Shown here: in pieces, positions 36,215 through 44,423 of the stretch
Position numbering within the stretch: the stretch's first letter is position 1
Layout of the letters: every line of letters starts with the position of its first letter
The notes under the pieces: generated by a model
What the model saw: only the letters and a program-made list of their open reading frames with translations
Told to the model about the DNA's origin: nothing
Databases searched by the model: none
Position numbers and translations under genes: made by a program
DNA from: Streptomyces pactum
GTDB lineage: Bacteria; Actinomycetota; Actinomycetes; Streptomycetales; Streptomycetaceae
Reading direction: 5' to 3'
Assembly: GCF_002005225.1 (NCBI RefSeq)
Contig: NZ_CP019724.1
Span: forward strand, 2,170,001-2,234,000
DNA: 64,000 nt

Positions 36215-37588
36215 GTGACCTCTCGGCCCGAGCCGGCGAACGCGGTGCCGGCCCGGGCCGAGCAGTCCCTGCGGCGCACCCTGCTCGGCCCCGGCTATCT
36301 GCGGTTGTTGCTGCTGTGCGTGCTGCTGGGCGTGCCCATCGCGCTGGCCTGCTTCTTCTTCGTCGGTCTCCAGCACGAGTTCCAGCACTGGGTGTGGACG
36401 TCGCTGCCGGAGGCGGCCGGGTACGACGCCCCGCCCTGGTGGTGGCCGCTGCCCGCGCTGGTGCTGGCCGGGCTGGTCCTGGCGCCGATCGTGACCCGGT
36501 TGCCGGGTGGCGGCGGCCATCTGCCGGTGAACGGGCTGGGCGGCGCGCCCGTCGGCCCGCGCGCGCTGCCCGGCGCCGTCCTGGCGGCACTCGCCACGCT
36601 GCCGCTCGGTGTGGTGCTGGGCCCTGAGGCCCCGCTGATGGCCGTCGGCAGCGGGCTCGCCCTGCTGGCGGTGCGGCGGGCGGGGGCGGCCGGAGACCCG
36701 AGGGCGAGCGCGATCCTGGCGACGGCCGGCTCCACCGCGGCGATCTCCACCATCCTCGGCGGACCGGTGGCGGCGGCGGTGCTGCTCATCGAGGGGGCGG
36801 GCCTCGGCGGTGCGCAGTTGGTCGTCCTGCTGTTGCCCTGTCTGCTGGCCAGCGCGGCGGGCGCCGTGGTCTTCACCGGCTTCGGTCAGTGGACCGGCCT
36901 GAAGATCGGCGGGCTGGCCCTGCACGACGTGCCGCCGGGCGCCAACCCGGACGCGGGCGACTTCCTGTGGGGCGTGCCCACGGCGGCACTGATCGCCGTA
37001 CTGGTCACGCTGGCCCGCGAGCTGGGCCACCGCACCGTCTCCTGGACACGGCACCGCACCGCCGTCCGCACCGTGGCCTGCGCCACGGCGGTCGGCGTCT
37101 GCATCGCCGCGTACGCTCTGATCACCGGGCGTTCCCCGGCGGAGGCGGCGCTGTCCGGACAGGCCACCCTCGCTCGGCTCGCCGCGGACCCGCACGCCTG
37201 GTCCGTGGGCGCGCTGGTCGCGCTCGTCGTCTGCAAGGGACTGGCCTGGGGCATCGCGCTGGGCAGCCTGCGCGGCGGCCCGATCTTCCCGGCCGTACTG
37301 CTGGGCACGGCGACGGCCATGGCCTGCTCCGGCCTCCCCGGCTTCGGCGCGACCCCGGCCCTCGCCCTCGGGATCTCCGCCGCGTCGGCCGCGGTGACCG
37401 GGTTGCCGCTGGCCAGCTCCGTGCTGGCGGTGCTGCTGGTCGGCGGGGACGCGTACGACCAGATGCCGCTGATCGTCACCGCGTCGGTCGTCGCCTTCGT
37501 CGTCGCCCAACTGGTGCACCGGACCGGACCGGACCGGAAACCGGGCCCGGGATCGGCATCGGGCCCGGCCACGGAGACGGCACGGTGA
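36215..37588 (+). CDS. ClC-family chloride channel/transporter
   Basis: A 457-residue polytopic protein with ClC landmarks: GPEAPLMAVGSGLALLA (about residues 137-153, keeping the gating glutamate), GSTAAISTILGGPVAAAVLL near 172, and GGPIFPAVLLGTATAMAC near 353, which matches the third ion-coordinating loop. It moves chloride, possibly coupled to protons. GGAGGAGGG precedes the GTG start. Its stop overlaps the GTG of the next gene (GTGA), so a ClC and a potassium channel are made together, which fits electroneutral salt or membrane-potential control. Confidence 0.84.
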   Translation: MTSRPEPANAVPARAEQSLRRTLLGPGYLRLLLLCVLLGVPIALACFFFVGLQHEFQHWVWTSLPEAAGYDAPPWWWPLPALVLAGLVLAPIVTRLPGGGGHLPVNGLGGAPVGPRALPGAVLAALATLPLGVVLGPEAPLMAVGSGLALLAVRRAGAAGDPRASAILATAGSTAAISTILGGPVAAAVLLIEGAGLGGAQLVVLLLPCLLASAAGAVVFTGFGQWTGLKIGGLALHDVPPGANPDAGDFLWGVPTAALIAVLVTLARELGHRTVSWTRHRTAVRTVACATAVGVCIAAYALITGRSPAEAALSGQATLARLAADPHAWSVGALVALVVCKGLAWGIALGSLRGGPIFPAVLLGTATAMACSGLPGFGATPALALGISAASAAVTGLPLASSVLAVLLVGGDAYDQMPLIVTASVVAFVVAQLVHRTGPDRKPGPGSASGPATETAR

Positions 37589-38172
37589 CAAAGCGCCGGG
37601 CCGCAGCGGGGCGTACGGACCGCACAGGCCGCACAGGCCGCACCCGACCGCGTGCCGCCGCCTGGCGTGCGGCCCTGCCCTGGCTGGTGCGGGCCGGTAT
37701 CGCGGCCGTCGTGGTCGTGGCCTACTTCCTGCTTCCCCTCGACCTTCTGGGCCCGCGGCGGCCCGTGCTGAGCTGGCTGCTGTTCGCCCTGCTGCTGACC
37801 GCCGTGGCGGCGCTGCTGCTCCGGCAGATCCGCCACGTCCTCCTCGAGCGCCCGGACACCCGGCCCGGTGTGGTCATCACCCTGCTGATCGTCCTGTCCG
37901 TGCACGTCTTCTCGGCCGCGTACTACGCCCTCGCCAAGCAGCCGGACGAGTTCACCGGCCTGCGCACCCGCGTCGACGCGCTGTACTTCACCGTGGTCAC
38001 GCTCGCCACCGTCGGCTACGGGGACATCACGCCGCGGGGCCAGGCCGCGCGGGTCGTGACGGTGCTGCAGATCACCTACAGCTTCGTGTTCCTCACCGCC
38101 GCCGCCACCGCGCTGGCCCAGCGGATGCGCGACGTGGTGGTCCGGCGGACGGAGCGGGACCGGTCCGGCTGA
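37585..38172 (+). CDS. Potassium channel protein with one pore loop
   Basis: A 195-residue protein. Hydrophobic segments run at about residues 30-52, 60-78, 92-114 and 145-165; the selectivity filter TVGYGD lies in VVTLATVGYGDITPRGQ near residue 140, just before the last helix. It forms a tetrameric K+ pore. There is no RCK domain or cyclic nucleotide domain, so gating is unknown. Translation is coupled to the ClC gene by GTGA. The GTG at 37585 is chosen although the frame is open far upstream, because upstream sequence is an antisense-free shadow of the ClC gene. Confidence 0.85.
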   Translation: MTKRRAAAGRTDRTGRTGRTRPRAAAWRAALPWLVRAGIAAVVVVAYFLLPLDLLGPRRPVLSWLLFALLLTAVAALLLRQIRHVLLERPDTRPGVVITLLIVLSVHVFSAAYYALAKQPDEFTGLRTRVDALYFTVVTLATVGYGDITPRGQAARVVTVLQITYSFVFLTAAATALAQRMRDVVVRRTERDRSG

Positions 38173-38269
38173 CGGGGCGTGGACCCGCAGGTGCCGCCGC
38201 GTCACCCTCCCGACTGGGCCTCCGGGCGCCGGCCGGCCCGGAGGCCCGCTTGTCACCACCCTTGAGGGA

Positions 38270-38450
38270 GCACTACTGTCGCCACGCCTTGGTGAACGGG
38301 AAATCCGGTGTGATGCCGGTGCGGCCCTCGCCACTGTGAATCGGGAAGTCCGGCTCCGGCCCTCACGGGCAGCCACTGGGTCCTCGTGACCCGGGAAGGC
38401 GGAGCACGGGCGGTGGTACCCGTAAGCCAGGAGACCGGCCAAGGCGCGTC
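38270..38450 (+). ncRNA. Cobalamin riboswitch
   Basis: The leader before the cobalt importer contains adenosylcobalamin aptamer landmarks in the right order: GGGAAATCCGGTGTGATGCC from 38309, GCCACTG at 38330 and again at 38372, GGGAAGGCGGAGC from 38393, and the B12 box TAAGCCAGGAGACCGGCC at 38423-38440. The ATG of cbiM follows at 38488. Binding of the cofactor should lower expression, matching cobalt import to cobalamin need. In this group control is often at the ribosome-binding site; that is inference. Confidence 0.92.
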
Positions 38451-38487
38451 GTCCATCCACGAGGTGCTGGAGAGGGTCTGCTGAGCC

Positions 38488-39195
38488 ATGCACATAGCCG
38501 AGGGCTTTCTGCCACCGGCGCACGCGATCGCCTGGGGTGTCGCGTCCGCGCCGTTCGTCGTACACGGAGTACGTTCACTCACCCGTGAGGTCAGGGAGCA
38601 TCCGGAGAGCACCTTGCTCCTCGGCGCCTCCGGGGCCTTCACGTTCGTCCTGTCGGCGCTGAAACTGCCGTCCGTCACCGGGAGTTGTTCGCACCCGACC
38701 GGAACCGGCCTGGGCGCCATCCTCTTCCGTCCGCCGGTCATGGCGGTGCTGGGCACCATCACCCTGCTCTTCCAGGCGCTGCTGCTGGCGCACGGCGGGC
38801 TGACCACGCTCGGCGCCAACGTCTTCTCGATGGCGGTCGTCGGCCCCTGGGCCGGGTACGGCGTCTACCGGCTGCTGCGCCGGTACGACGTGCCGCTGAT
38901 GGTCACGGTGTTCTGCGGGGCGTTCGTCGCCGACCTGTCCACCTACTGCGTCACCAGCGTGCAGTTGGCGCTGGCGTTCCCGGACCCGGGCAGCGGGTTC
39001 CTGGGCGCGCTCGGCAAGTTCGGGTCCATCTTCGCCGTCACGCAGATCCCGCTCGCGGTGAGCGAGGGGCTGCTCACGGTGGTCGTGATGCGGCTGCTGG
39101 TGCAGTCCAGCAAGGGTGAACTCGCCCGGCTGGGCGTCCTGTCGGCCAAGTCCGGCAAGACCACGTCCGGTGAGCCGGAGGCGGTGGCCCGATGA
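38488..39195 (+). CDS. cbiM: Cobalt ECF transporter substrate-capture protein CbiM
   Basis: A 235-residue membrane protein beginning [10 protein letters not shown]; the extreme N-terminal Met-His coordinates Co2+ in this family, so the start is secure. Several helices follow, with [16 protein letters not shown] (about residues 68-83) and [19 protein letters not shown], typical of CbiM. Together with CbiN it forms the S-component of a group I ECF importer. It is first in a four-gene operon under a cobalamin riboswitch and overlaps cbiN by 4 bases (ATGA). Confidence 0.93.
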   Translation: MHIAEGFLPPAHAIAWGVASAPFVVHGVRSLTREVREHPESTLLLGASGAFTFVLSALKLPSVTGSCSHPTGTGLGAILFRPPVMAVLGTITLLFQALLLAHGGLTTLGANVFSMAVVGPWAGYGVYRLLRRYDVPLMVTVFCGAFVADLSTYCVTSVQLALAFPDPGSGFLGALGKFGSIFAVTQIPLAVSEGLLTVVVMRLLVQSSKGELARLGVLSAKSGKTTSGEPEAVAR

Positions 39196-39575
39196 GCCGC
39201 AACGCGAAGATCAACGCCCTGCTGCTGCTCGCGGTGGCCGTGCTCGCGGTGCTGCCCCTGGTACTGGGGCTCGGCGACCACAAGGAGGAGCCGTTCGCCG
39301 GCGCCGACGCCGAGGCGGAGACGGCGATCACGGAGATCGAGCCGGACTACGAGCCGTGGTTCTCACCCCTGTACGAGCCGCCGTCCGGGGAGATCGAGTC
39401 GGCGCTGTTCGCCGTGCAGGCCGCGATCGGCGCGGGAGTGCTGGCCTACTACTTCGGGCTGCGCCGGGGCCGTCGCCAGGGCGAGGAGCGGGCCGCGGCG
39501 GCGCTGCGGGACGCCCCCGCGGGCAGCTTGGCCGCGGGGACGTCCCCCGCGGGCGACGCCCCCACGGGCGACTGA
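39192..39575 (+). CDS. cbiN: Cobalt ECF transporter auxiliary protein CbiN
   Basis: A 127-residue protein with two transmembrane helices (about residues 9-27 and 69-88) flanking an extracytoplasmic loop containing [20 protein letters not shown], the CbiN hallmark. It helps load cobalt onto CbiM. The C-terminus after residue 95 is Ala/Gly-rich and poorly conserved. It overlaps cbiM by 4 bases and abuts cbiQ. Confidence 0.9.
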   Translation: MSRNAKINALLLLAVAVLAVLPLVLGLGDHKEEPFAGADAEAETAITEIEPDYEPWFSPLYEPPSGEIESALFAVQAAIGAGVLAYYFGLRRGRRQGEERAAAALRDAPAGSLAAGTSPAGDAPTGD

Positions 39576-40325
39576 GTGCTGCCGATCGACGCGGCGGCGC
39601 ACAGCAGTCACTGGCGCCGCCGCCATCCCGTGGACAAGGCCGTGCTCGCACTGGGCCTGACCGTGCTCGCGATCTCGCTGCCGCCCTGGCCCGGGGCGGC
39701 GCTGGTCCTGGTGACGGCGCTCGCCGTGCTCCTCGGCCCGGCGCGGGTGCCCGGGCGCCGGCTGTGGCGGGCGTACCGCGTGCCGCTGGGCTTCTGCGTG
39801 ACCGGCGCGCTGCCGCTGCTGGTGCGGGTCGGTGGCCCGGGCGGGTTCCTGACGGCGGCGGACGGCGGCCCGGTGCGCGCCGGTGAACTGCTGCTGCGTA
39901 CCTCGGCGGCCTCCCTCGGGGTGCTGCTGTTCGCGTTCACCACGCCGATGTCCGACCTGCTGCCCCGCCTGGTGCGGGCCGGGGTGCCCGCGCCGGTCGT
40001 CGACGTGGCGCTGGTGACGTACCGCATGAGCTTCCTGCTGCTGGACTCCGTGCGCCGGGTCAGGGAGGCGCAGGCCTCGCGGCTGGGGCACACCACCCGG
40101 GCCGCCGCCTGGCGTTCGCTCGGCGGCCTGGGCGCGACGGCGTTCGTACGGGCCTTCGACCGGGCGGCGCGGCTCCAGACCGGACTGGCGGGGCGCGGCT
40201 ACGACGGCACCCTGCGCGTCCTGGTGCCCGAGGCCCGCGTCTCGGTGCCCTTCACGGCGGCGAGCGTCGCGCTGCTGGCGGCGCTGGCCGCCCTCACCCT
40301 CGTACTGGAAGGGCCGTTGTCGTGA
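39576..40325 (+). CDS. cbiQ: Cobalt ECF transporter transmembrane coupling protein CbiQ
   Basis: A 249-residue T-component with about five helices. It begins MLPIDAAAHSSHWRRRHPVD and holds the coupling-helix type motif EAQASRLGHTTRA near residue 166 and RAARLQTGLAGRGYDG near 205, which transmit ATP hydrolysis to the S-component. GTG start just after the cbiN stop (TGAGTG). It overlaps cbiO by 4 bases. Confidence 0.9.
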   Translation: MLPIDAAAHSSHWRRRHPVDKAVLALGLTVLAISLPPWPGAALVLVTALAVLLGPARVPGRRLWRAYRVPLGFCVTGALPLLVRVGGPGGFLTAADGGPVRAGELLLRTSAASLGVLLFAFTTPMSDLLPRLVRAGVPAPVVDVALVTYRMSFLLLDSVRRVREAQASRLGHTTRAAAWRSLGGLGATAFVRAFDRAARLQTGLAGRGYDGTLRVLVPEARVSVPFTAASVALLAALAALTLVLEGPLS

Positions 40326-41218
40326 GCGAGTCGACGGAGACGGATTCGGCGGGATCGGCGGCGGGAGCCGAGTCGACGAAGGCGGCGGAGGCAGGGACGG
40401 CCCTGGTCGTGCTGCGGGGCGCGTCCTTCGCGTACGAGGAGGGGCCGGACGTGCTCGCCGGCCTGGACTTCACGGTGCGAGAGGGGCGCGCGCTCGCGCT
40501 GCTGGGCCGCAACGGCAGCGGCAAGACCACGCTGATGCGGCTGCTCAGCGGCGGACTCAGGCCGCGCACGGGGACGTTGTCGGTCGGCGGGGAGCCGGTG
40601 ACGTACGACCGCAAGGGACTGACCCGGTTGCGGACCACGGTGCAGTTGGTGGTGCAGGACCCGGACGACCAGTTGTTCGCGGCGTCGGTGGCCCAGGACG
40701 TGTCCTTCGGCCCGCTGAACCTGGGCCTGTCCCACACGGAGGTCCGGTCCCGGGTCGGGGAGGCGCTCGCCGCCCTGGACATCACGGCGCTCGCCGACCG
40801 GCCCACCCACCTGCTGTCGTACGGGCAGCGCAAGCGGACCGCGATCGCCGGGGCCGTGGCGATGCGGCCCCGGGTGCTGATCCTGGACGAGCCGACCGCC
40901 GGACTGGACCCGGACGGCCAGGAACGGCTGCTCGCCACCCTCGACCGGCTCCGCGCGGGCGGCACCACCGTGGTGATGGCCACCCACGACGTCGACCTCG
41001 CCCTGCGCTGGTCCGACGACGCCGCCCTGCTCACCCCAGCCGGTGTGCACACCGGCCCGACGGCCCCGACCCTGGCCCGCACCGAACTGCTGCGGCAGGC
41101 CGGGCTGCGGCTGCCGTGGGGTGTCGCGGCGGCCCGGCTGCTGCGCGCCCAGGGTCTGCTGGCGGACTCGGCGGCGGGCCCCCGGACCGCGGAGGAGCTG
41201 GCCGCCCTGACCGACTGA
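40322..41218 (+). CDS. cbiO: Cobalt ECF transporter ATPase CbiO
   Basis: A 298-residue ABC ATPase. Walker A is LLGRNGSGKTTLM near residue 60, the Q-loop VVQDPDDQLFAASV is typical of ECF ATPases, the signature is LLSYGQRKRTAIAG near 160 (SYGQ in place of SGGQ, as is common in CbiO), and Walker B is VLILDEPTAGLDPDG near 182. It powers the CbiMNQ importer and is the last gene of the riboswitch-controlled operon, meeting a convergent MFS gene 27 bases downstream. Confidence 0.92.
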   Translation: MSESTETDSAGSAAGAESTKAAEAGTALVVLRGASFAYEEGPDVLAGLDFTVREGRALALLGRNGSGKTTLMRLLSGGLRPRTGTLSVGGEPVTYDRKGLTRLRTTVQLVVQDPDDQLFAASVAQDVSFGPLNLGLSHTEVRSRVGEALAALDITALADRPTHLLSYGQRKRTAIAGAVAMRPRVLILDEPTAGLDPDGQERLLATLDRLRAGGTTVVMATHDVDLALRWSDDAALLTPAGVHTGPTAPTLARTELLRQAGLRLPWGVAAARLLRAQGLLADSAAGPRTAEELAALTD

Positions 41219-41245
41219 CGGGGTGCCGGGCAGGGCGGCTCGGGC

Positions 41246-42859
41246 TCACCGGGCCGAGTCGCTGTACTCCGCGTCCCGGGCCTCGGCCGGCTTCTCCGCC
41301 GCCCCCTGCCGGGTGCTGCGGCGGCCGGGGAGGACGGCGATGACGATCAGGGCACCTGCGGCCATGATGATCCCGCCGACCAGGCTGGTCGTGGCGACGC
41401 CGTGGGCGAAGGCCTGGTTCACGGCGTCGGCGAGGGCCTCGGCCTGCCGCGGTCCGGCGGCGGGGTTCGTCGCGAGCCGCTCGGCGACGGCCAGCCCGCC
41501 GCCCACGGAGTCCTGGGCGGTGTCCAGGGCGGCGGCCGGGAGCCGGTCTCCGACCAGGCCGGCGAGTTCGTCCCGGTAGGCGGTGCCGAGCAGGGAACCC
41601 AGTACGGCGATGCCCAGCGAGCCGCCGAGTTCCAGCGCGGTGTCGTTGGCGCCGCCTCCGACGCCCAGCTCGCTCTCCGGGAACGAGCCCATGATGGTGT
41701 CGGTGGCCGGGGACACGCTCAGCCCGATCGCGAGGCCGAGCAGCAGCATCGGGGCCAGGAAGTCGGCGTAGGTGGAGTCCTTCTCGATGAGGACCAGCAG
41801 GAAGACACCGACGGTGCCGATCACCATGCCGGAGCCCACCATGGCCCGCACGCCCAGCTTCGGGGTCAGCTTCCCGGTCACCGCGGCGCCGACGAACACG
41901 GCCCCGGCCAGCGGCAGCAGCCGTACGCCGGTCTCCAGGGCTCCGTAGCCGAGCACGAACTGCAGGAACTGCGTGGCGTAGTAGATGGCGCCGTAGGTGC
42001 CGAAGAAGAAGAACAGCACCGCCAGCATCGAGCCGCTGAAGGGCCGCAGCAGGAACCTGCGCACGTTCAGCATGGGGTGCGGGTGGCGCAGCTCCCAGGC
42101 CACGAAGGCCACCAGGCCGACACCCGCTACGACGGCCGCGGCGACCGGGCCGGCGCCCCAGCCGAAGTGCGGGCCCTCGATGCTCGCGTAGACCAGGCTG
42201 CCGACGGAGACGATGGAGAGCAGGCCGCCCACGTAGTCGATCCGGCCCACGCCGGCCGCCTTGGACGGCGGGACGAGGAGCAGCGCACCGACGACGGCGG
42301 CGACCGCGATGGGGACGTTGACCAGGAAGGTCGAGCCCCAGGCGTGGTCCTCCAGAAGCCAGCCCGCGACCAGCGGACCGACCGCGATGGCGAGGCCGGA
42401 GGTGGCGGTCCAGGCCGTGATGGCGCGGGCCCGCTCCCCCTTGGGGAAGACCGCGACCAGCAGCGACAGCGTGGCGGGCATGACGACGGCGGCACCGACA
42501 CCCATGATCGCCCGAGCCGCGATGACCAGCGCCGTCTCGTCCACCAGGCTGCCCATCACCGAACCGCCCGCGAAGATCACCAGGCCGGTGATCAGGGCCC
42601 CGCGGCGGCTGTACTTGTCGCCGATCGAGCCGAGCACCAGCATCAGCGCGGCGTACGGGACGGTGTAGCCGTCGATGACCCACTGCAGGTCACTGCTGCT
42701 CAGGCCCAGGTCGGCGGTCATGGCCGGCGCGGCCACGATCAGGGACGTGTTGGCCATGACGACGATCAGCAGGCTCAGGCACAGCACGAGGAGCGCCCAC
42801 CAGCGCCGTGTGTAGGGCCCGGTCATCTTCTCGACGGGTGTGGCGGCTAGGAGGGGCAT
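41246..42859 (-). CDS. MFS drug/proton antiporter, DHA2 (14-TM) type
   Basis: A 537-residue transporter with about 14 hydrophobic segments. Motif A-like LVLGSIGDKYSRRGAL lies near residue 80, and motif C-like residues lie in GLAIAVGPLVAGWLLEDHAW near 155, typical of EmrB/QacA-type exporters; LGGSLGIAVLGSLLGTAYR is near 425. It probably exports toxic hydrophobic compounds. It is divergent from a damaged TetR-type gene, with an 18-base perfect inverted repeat between, so loss of that repressor might leave it constitutive. Confidence 0.86.
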   Translation of the reverse strand: MPLLAATPVEKMTGPYTRRWWALLVLCLSLLIVVMANTSLIVAAPAMTADLGLSSSDLQWVIDGYTVPYAALMLVLGSIGDKYSRRGALITGLVIFAGGSVMGSLVDETALVIAARAIMGVGAAVVMPATLSLLVAVFPKGERARAITAWTATSGLAIAVGPLVAGWLLEDHAWGSTFLVNVPIAVAAVVGALLLVPPSKAAGVGRIDYVGGLLSIVSVGSLVYASIEGPHFGWGAGPVAAAVVAGVGLVAFVAWELRHPHPMLNVRRFLLRPFSGSMLAVLFFFFGTYGAIYYATQFLQFVLGYGALETGVRLLPLAGAVFVGAAVTGKLTPKLGVRAMVGSGMVIGTVGVFLLVLIEKDSTYADFLAPMLLLGLAIGLSVSPATDTIMGSFPESELGVGGGANDTALELGGSLGIAVLGSLLGTAYRDELAGLVGDRLPAAALDTAQDSVGGGLAVAERLATNPAAGPRQAEALADAVNQAFAHGVATTSLVGGIIMAAGALIVIAVLPGRRSTRQGAAEKPAEARDAEYSDSAR

Positions 42860-42937
42860 CGGGGCTCCTGGGGAACTAGGGCAAGCGAGGGAAAGTTAAT
42901 TGCCCATCGATGTGCAGACTAGTGGCAGAATAGTTTG

Positions 42938-42955
42938 TTGCACGGGGGCGTGCAA
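42938..42955. promoter_or_regulatory. Inverted-repeat operator between the MFS gene and the divergent TetR gene
   Basis: TTGCACGGGGGCGTGCAA is a perfect 7-base inverted repeat around GGGG. It sits in the only AT-rich part of the 176-base divergent interval (AAGTTAATTGCCCATCGATG lies beside it), the usual place for a TetR-family operator. Binding is inferred from position and symmetry. Confidence 0.5.
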
Positions 42956-43035
42956 ATACGCGGAGTTCCCTCCGAAGCCCCTTCCGCGGCTCCGCTCGAA
43001 GCCCCTTGCGAAGTCCCTCCGATCGAGGTGTCGAC

Positions 43036-43545
43036 GTGACCACCGCACGCGCCCGCATCCTGCGGGCGGCCGAGCGCGAACCGGGCCGCGACCCCGACCG
43101 CGACCCCTACCGCGGCCTCACCGAGATCGCCGCGGCGGCCGGCGTGGCGCGCCGCACCCGCTACGCCCACTTCGCCGGCCGGGAGTCACTGATCGAGGGA
43201 CTCGTCGGGCAGGCGGCGGAGGTGGTACGGCGCGCGATGACGGGCGCGGACGTTGCGGACGGCGACGGCGCGGGCGCGGCCGTGGCGGCGCTGGTCGCCG
43301 CGGGGGTGGCGAGCGACGTCGCGACGGGGACGGTGCGCGATGCGGGCGGTATGGAGGACGGTAGGGGATGTGCCGGACAATGCCTGCGCGGGAGCGCTCA
43401 CCCGGTCCGGCGCGGAGGCGCCCGGCGCGCGGGAATCCGTCCGGCCCGGCGCCTCACTCGTCCGGGACGGCCTCCGCGCTCACCGTCGGTGCCACGTCCC
43501 CGACCACCGCCCGGGCCCGCCGTTCCGGGACACCGGCGGCGATGA
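43036..43545 (+). pseudogene. TetR/AcrR-type regulator with internal deletion
   Basis: The open frame from GTG 43036 encodes an HTH (LTEIAAAAGVARRTRYAHFA, GRESLIEGLVGQAAEVVRRA) and then jumps, after about residue 75, to a stretch matching the extreme C-terminus of related regulators: AVAALVAAGVASDVATGTVR aligns with AVAQLIAAGVPERRARAVVG of the neighbouring intact TetR protein. Roughly 90 residues of ligand and dimer domain are missing. Beyond about 43350 the frame reads non-homologous sequence antisense to that neighbour. It is divergent from the MFS exporter it once probably repressed. A DNA-binding remnant could still be made. Confidence 0.6.
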
Positions 43546-44110
43546 GCTGGGCGACCGCGACCCGGGTGCCGTCGTCCTCCAGCGCGCCGGTGTTGACCTG
43601 CTCCAGCAGGGCGACCGTCATCGCCTCCAGACCGGCGCTCAGTACGGCCGGCGGCAGGTGGTCCGGGAAGACACCGTCCCGTTGCCCCCGCTCCAGGATG
43701 GCGGTGACCTCGGCCCGGGCCGGGGCCAGGATCTCGGCCACGCGCTCCACGCCCAGATCGTGCCGGGCCAGCGCCAGGAGCATCCGGTAGCGGTCGCCCA
43801 CGGGCCACATCAGCAGCACGAAGTGCGCGAGCGCGCGCTCGGCCGGCTCGGCGGGCCCCACCCGGTCCGCACCGGCGGCCATCGCGCTCCGCAGCACCTG
43901 GGAGGCCTCCTCCGCGAGGGCCTCCAGCAGCGCCGCGCGCCCGGGGAAGTGGCCGAAGAGGGTCCGCCGCACGACGCCGGCGGCCCGGGCCAGCTCCTCG
44001 AGCGTGGTGTCCGGGTTCCGCCCCAGCTCCCGGCGGGCCGTGGCCAGGATGCGCGCCCGGTTGGACCGCGCGTTGCGTCGCTGCGGCTCACGGGCAACGG
44101 GCTTGGTCAC
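43454..44110 (-). CDS. TetR/AcrR-family transcriptional regulator
   Basis: A 218-residue regulator. The N-terminal HTH (about residues 18-65) includes LEELARAAGVVRRTLFGHFP and GRAALLEALAEEASQVLRSA. The helical C-terminal domain includes RMLLALARHDLGVERVAEIL and ends in VAPTVSAEAVPDE. It has its own GTG start at 44110 and no obvious target; a block of 29-bp tandem repeats separates it from the permease gene upstream. It is a paralog of the damaged regulator at 43036, against which it converges. Confidence 0.83.
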   Translation of the reverse strand: MTKPVAREPQRRNARSNRARILATARRELGRNPDTTLEELARAAGVVRRTLFGHFPGRAALLEALAEEASQVLRSAMAAGADRVGPAEPAERALAHFVLLMWPVGDRYRMLLALARHDLGVERVAEILAPARAEVTAILERGQRDGVFPDHLPPAVLSAGLEAMTVALLEQVNTGALEDDGTRVAVAQLIAAGVPERRARAVVGDVAPTVSAEAVPDE

Positions 44111-44236
44111 GGGTACCTCTGGGACGGAACGGCGGGCTGCGGGGGCGCCCATTCTGGCACGGAGGCCCCGTGCCCGGCCCGACCGGTGGTCGGCCCGCGC
44201 ACGGCTCGGCCACGGCCCCACGCGCCACCACGCCCG

Positions 44237-44421
44237 GCGGCCCCACGACGGACGCCCGGCGCAGCGGCCCCGCGACGGACGCCCGGCACACAGCGGCCCC
44301 ACGACGGACGCCCGGCACACAGCGGCCCCACGACGGACGCCCGGCACACAGCGGCCCCACGACGGACGTCGGCGCACAGCGGCCCCACGACGGACGCCCG
44401 GCGCACAGCGGCCCCGCGACC
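44237..44421. repeat. 29-bp tandem repeat array, about six copies
   Basis: Units start at 44237, 44264, 44293, 44322, 44351 and 44379, with a partial unit at 44408 ending at the permease stop. The core is GCGGCCCCACGACGGACGCC followed by CGGCACACA. Lengths are 27, 29, 29, 29, 28 and 29 bases; three central units are almost identical. The array fills the gap between the permease stop and the TetR gene start region. There are no spacers, so it is a minisatellite rather than CRISPR. Confidence 0.88.
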
Positions 44422-44423
44422 GG

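Noticed and set aside
44237..44421. Possible CRISPR array from 29-bp repeats
   Set aside because: Head-to-tail repeats without spacers; minisatellite.
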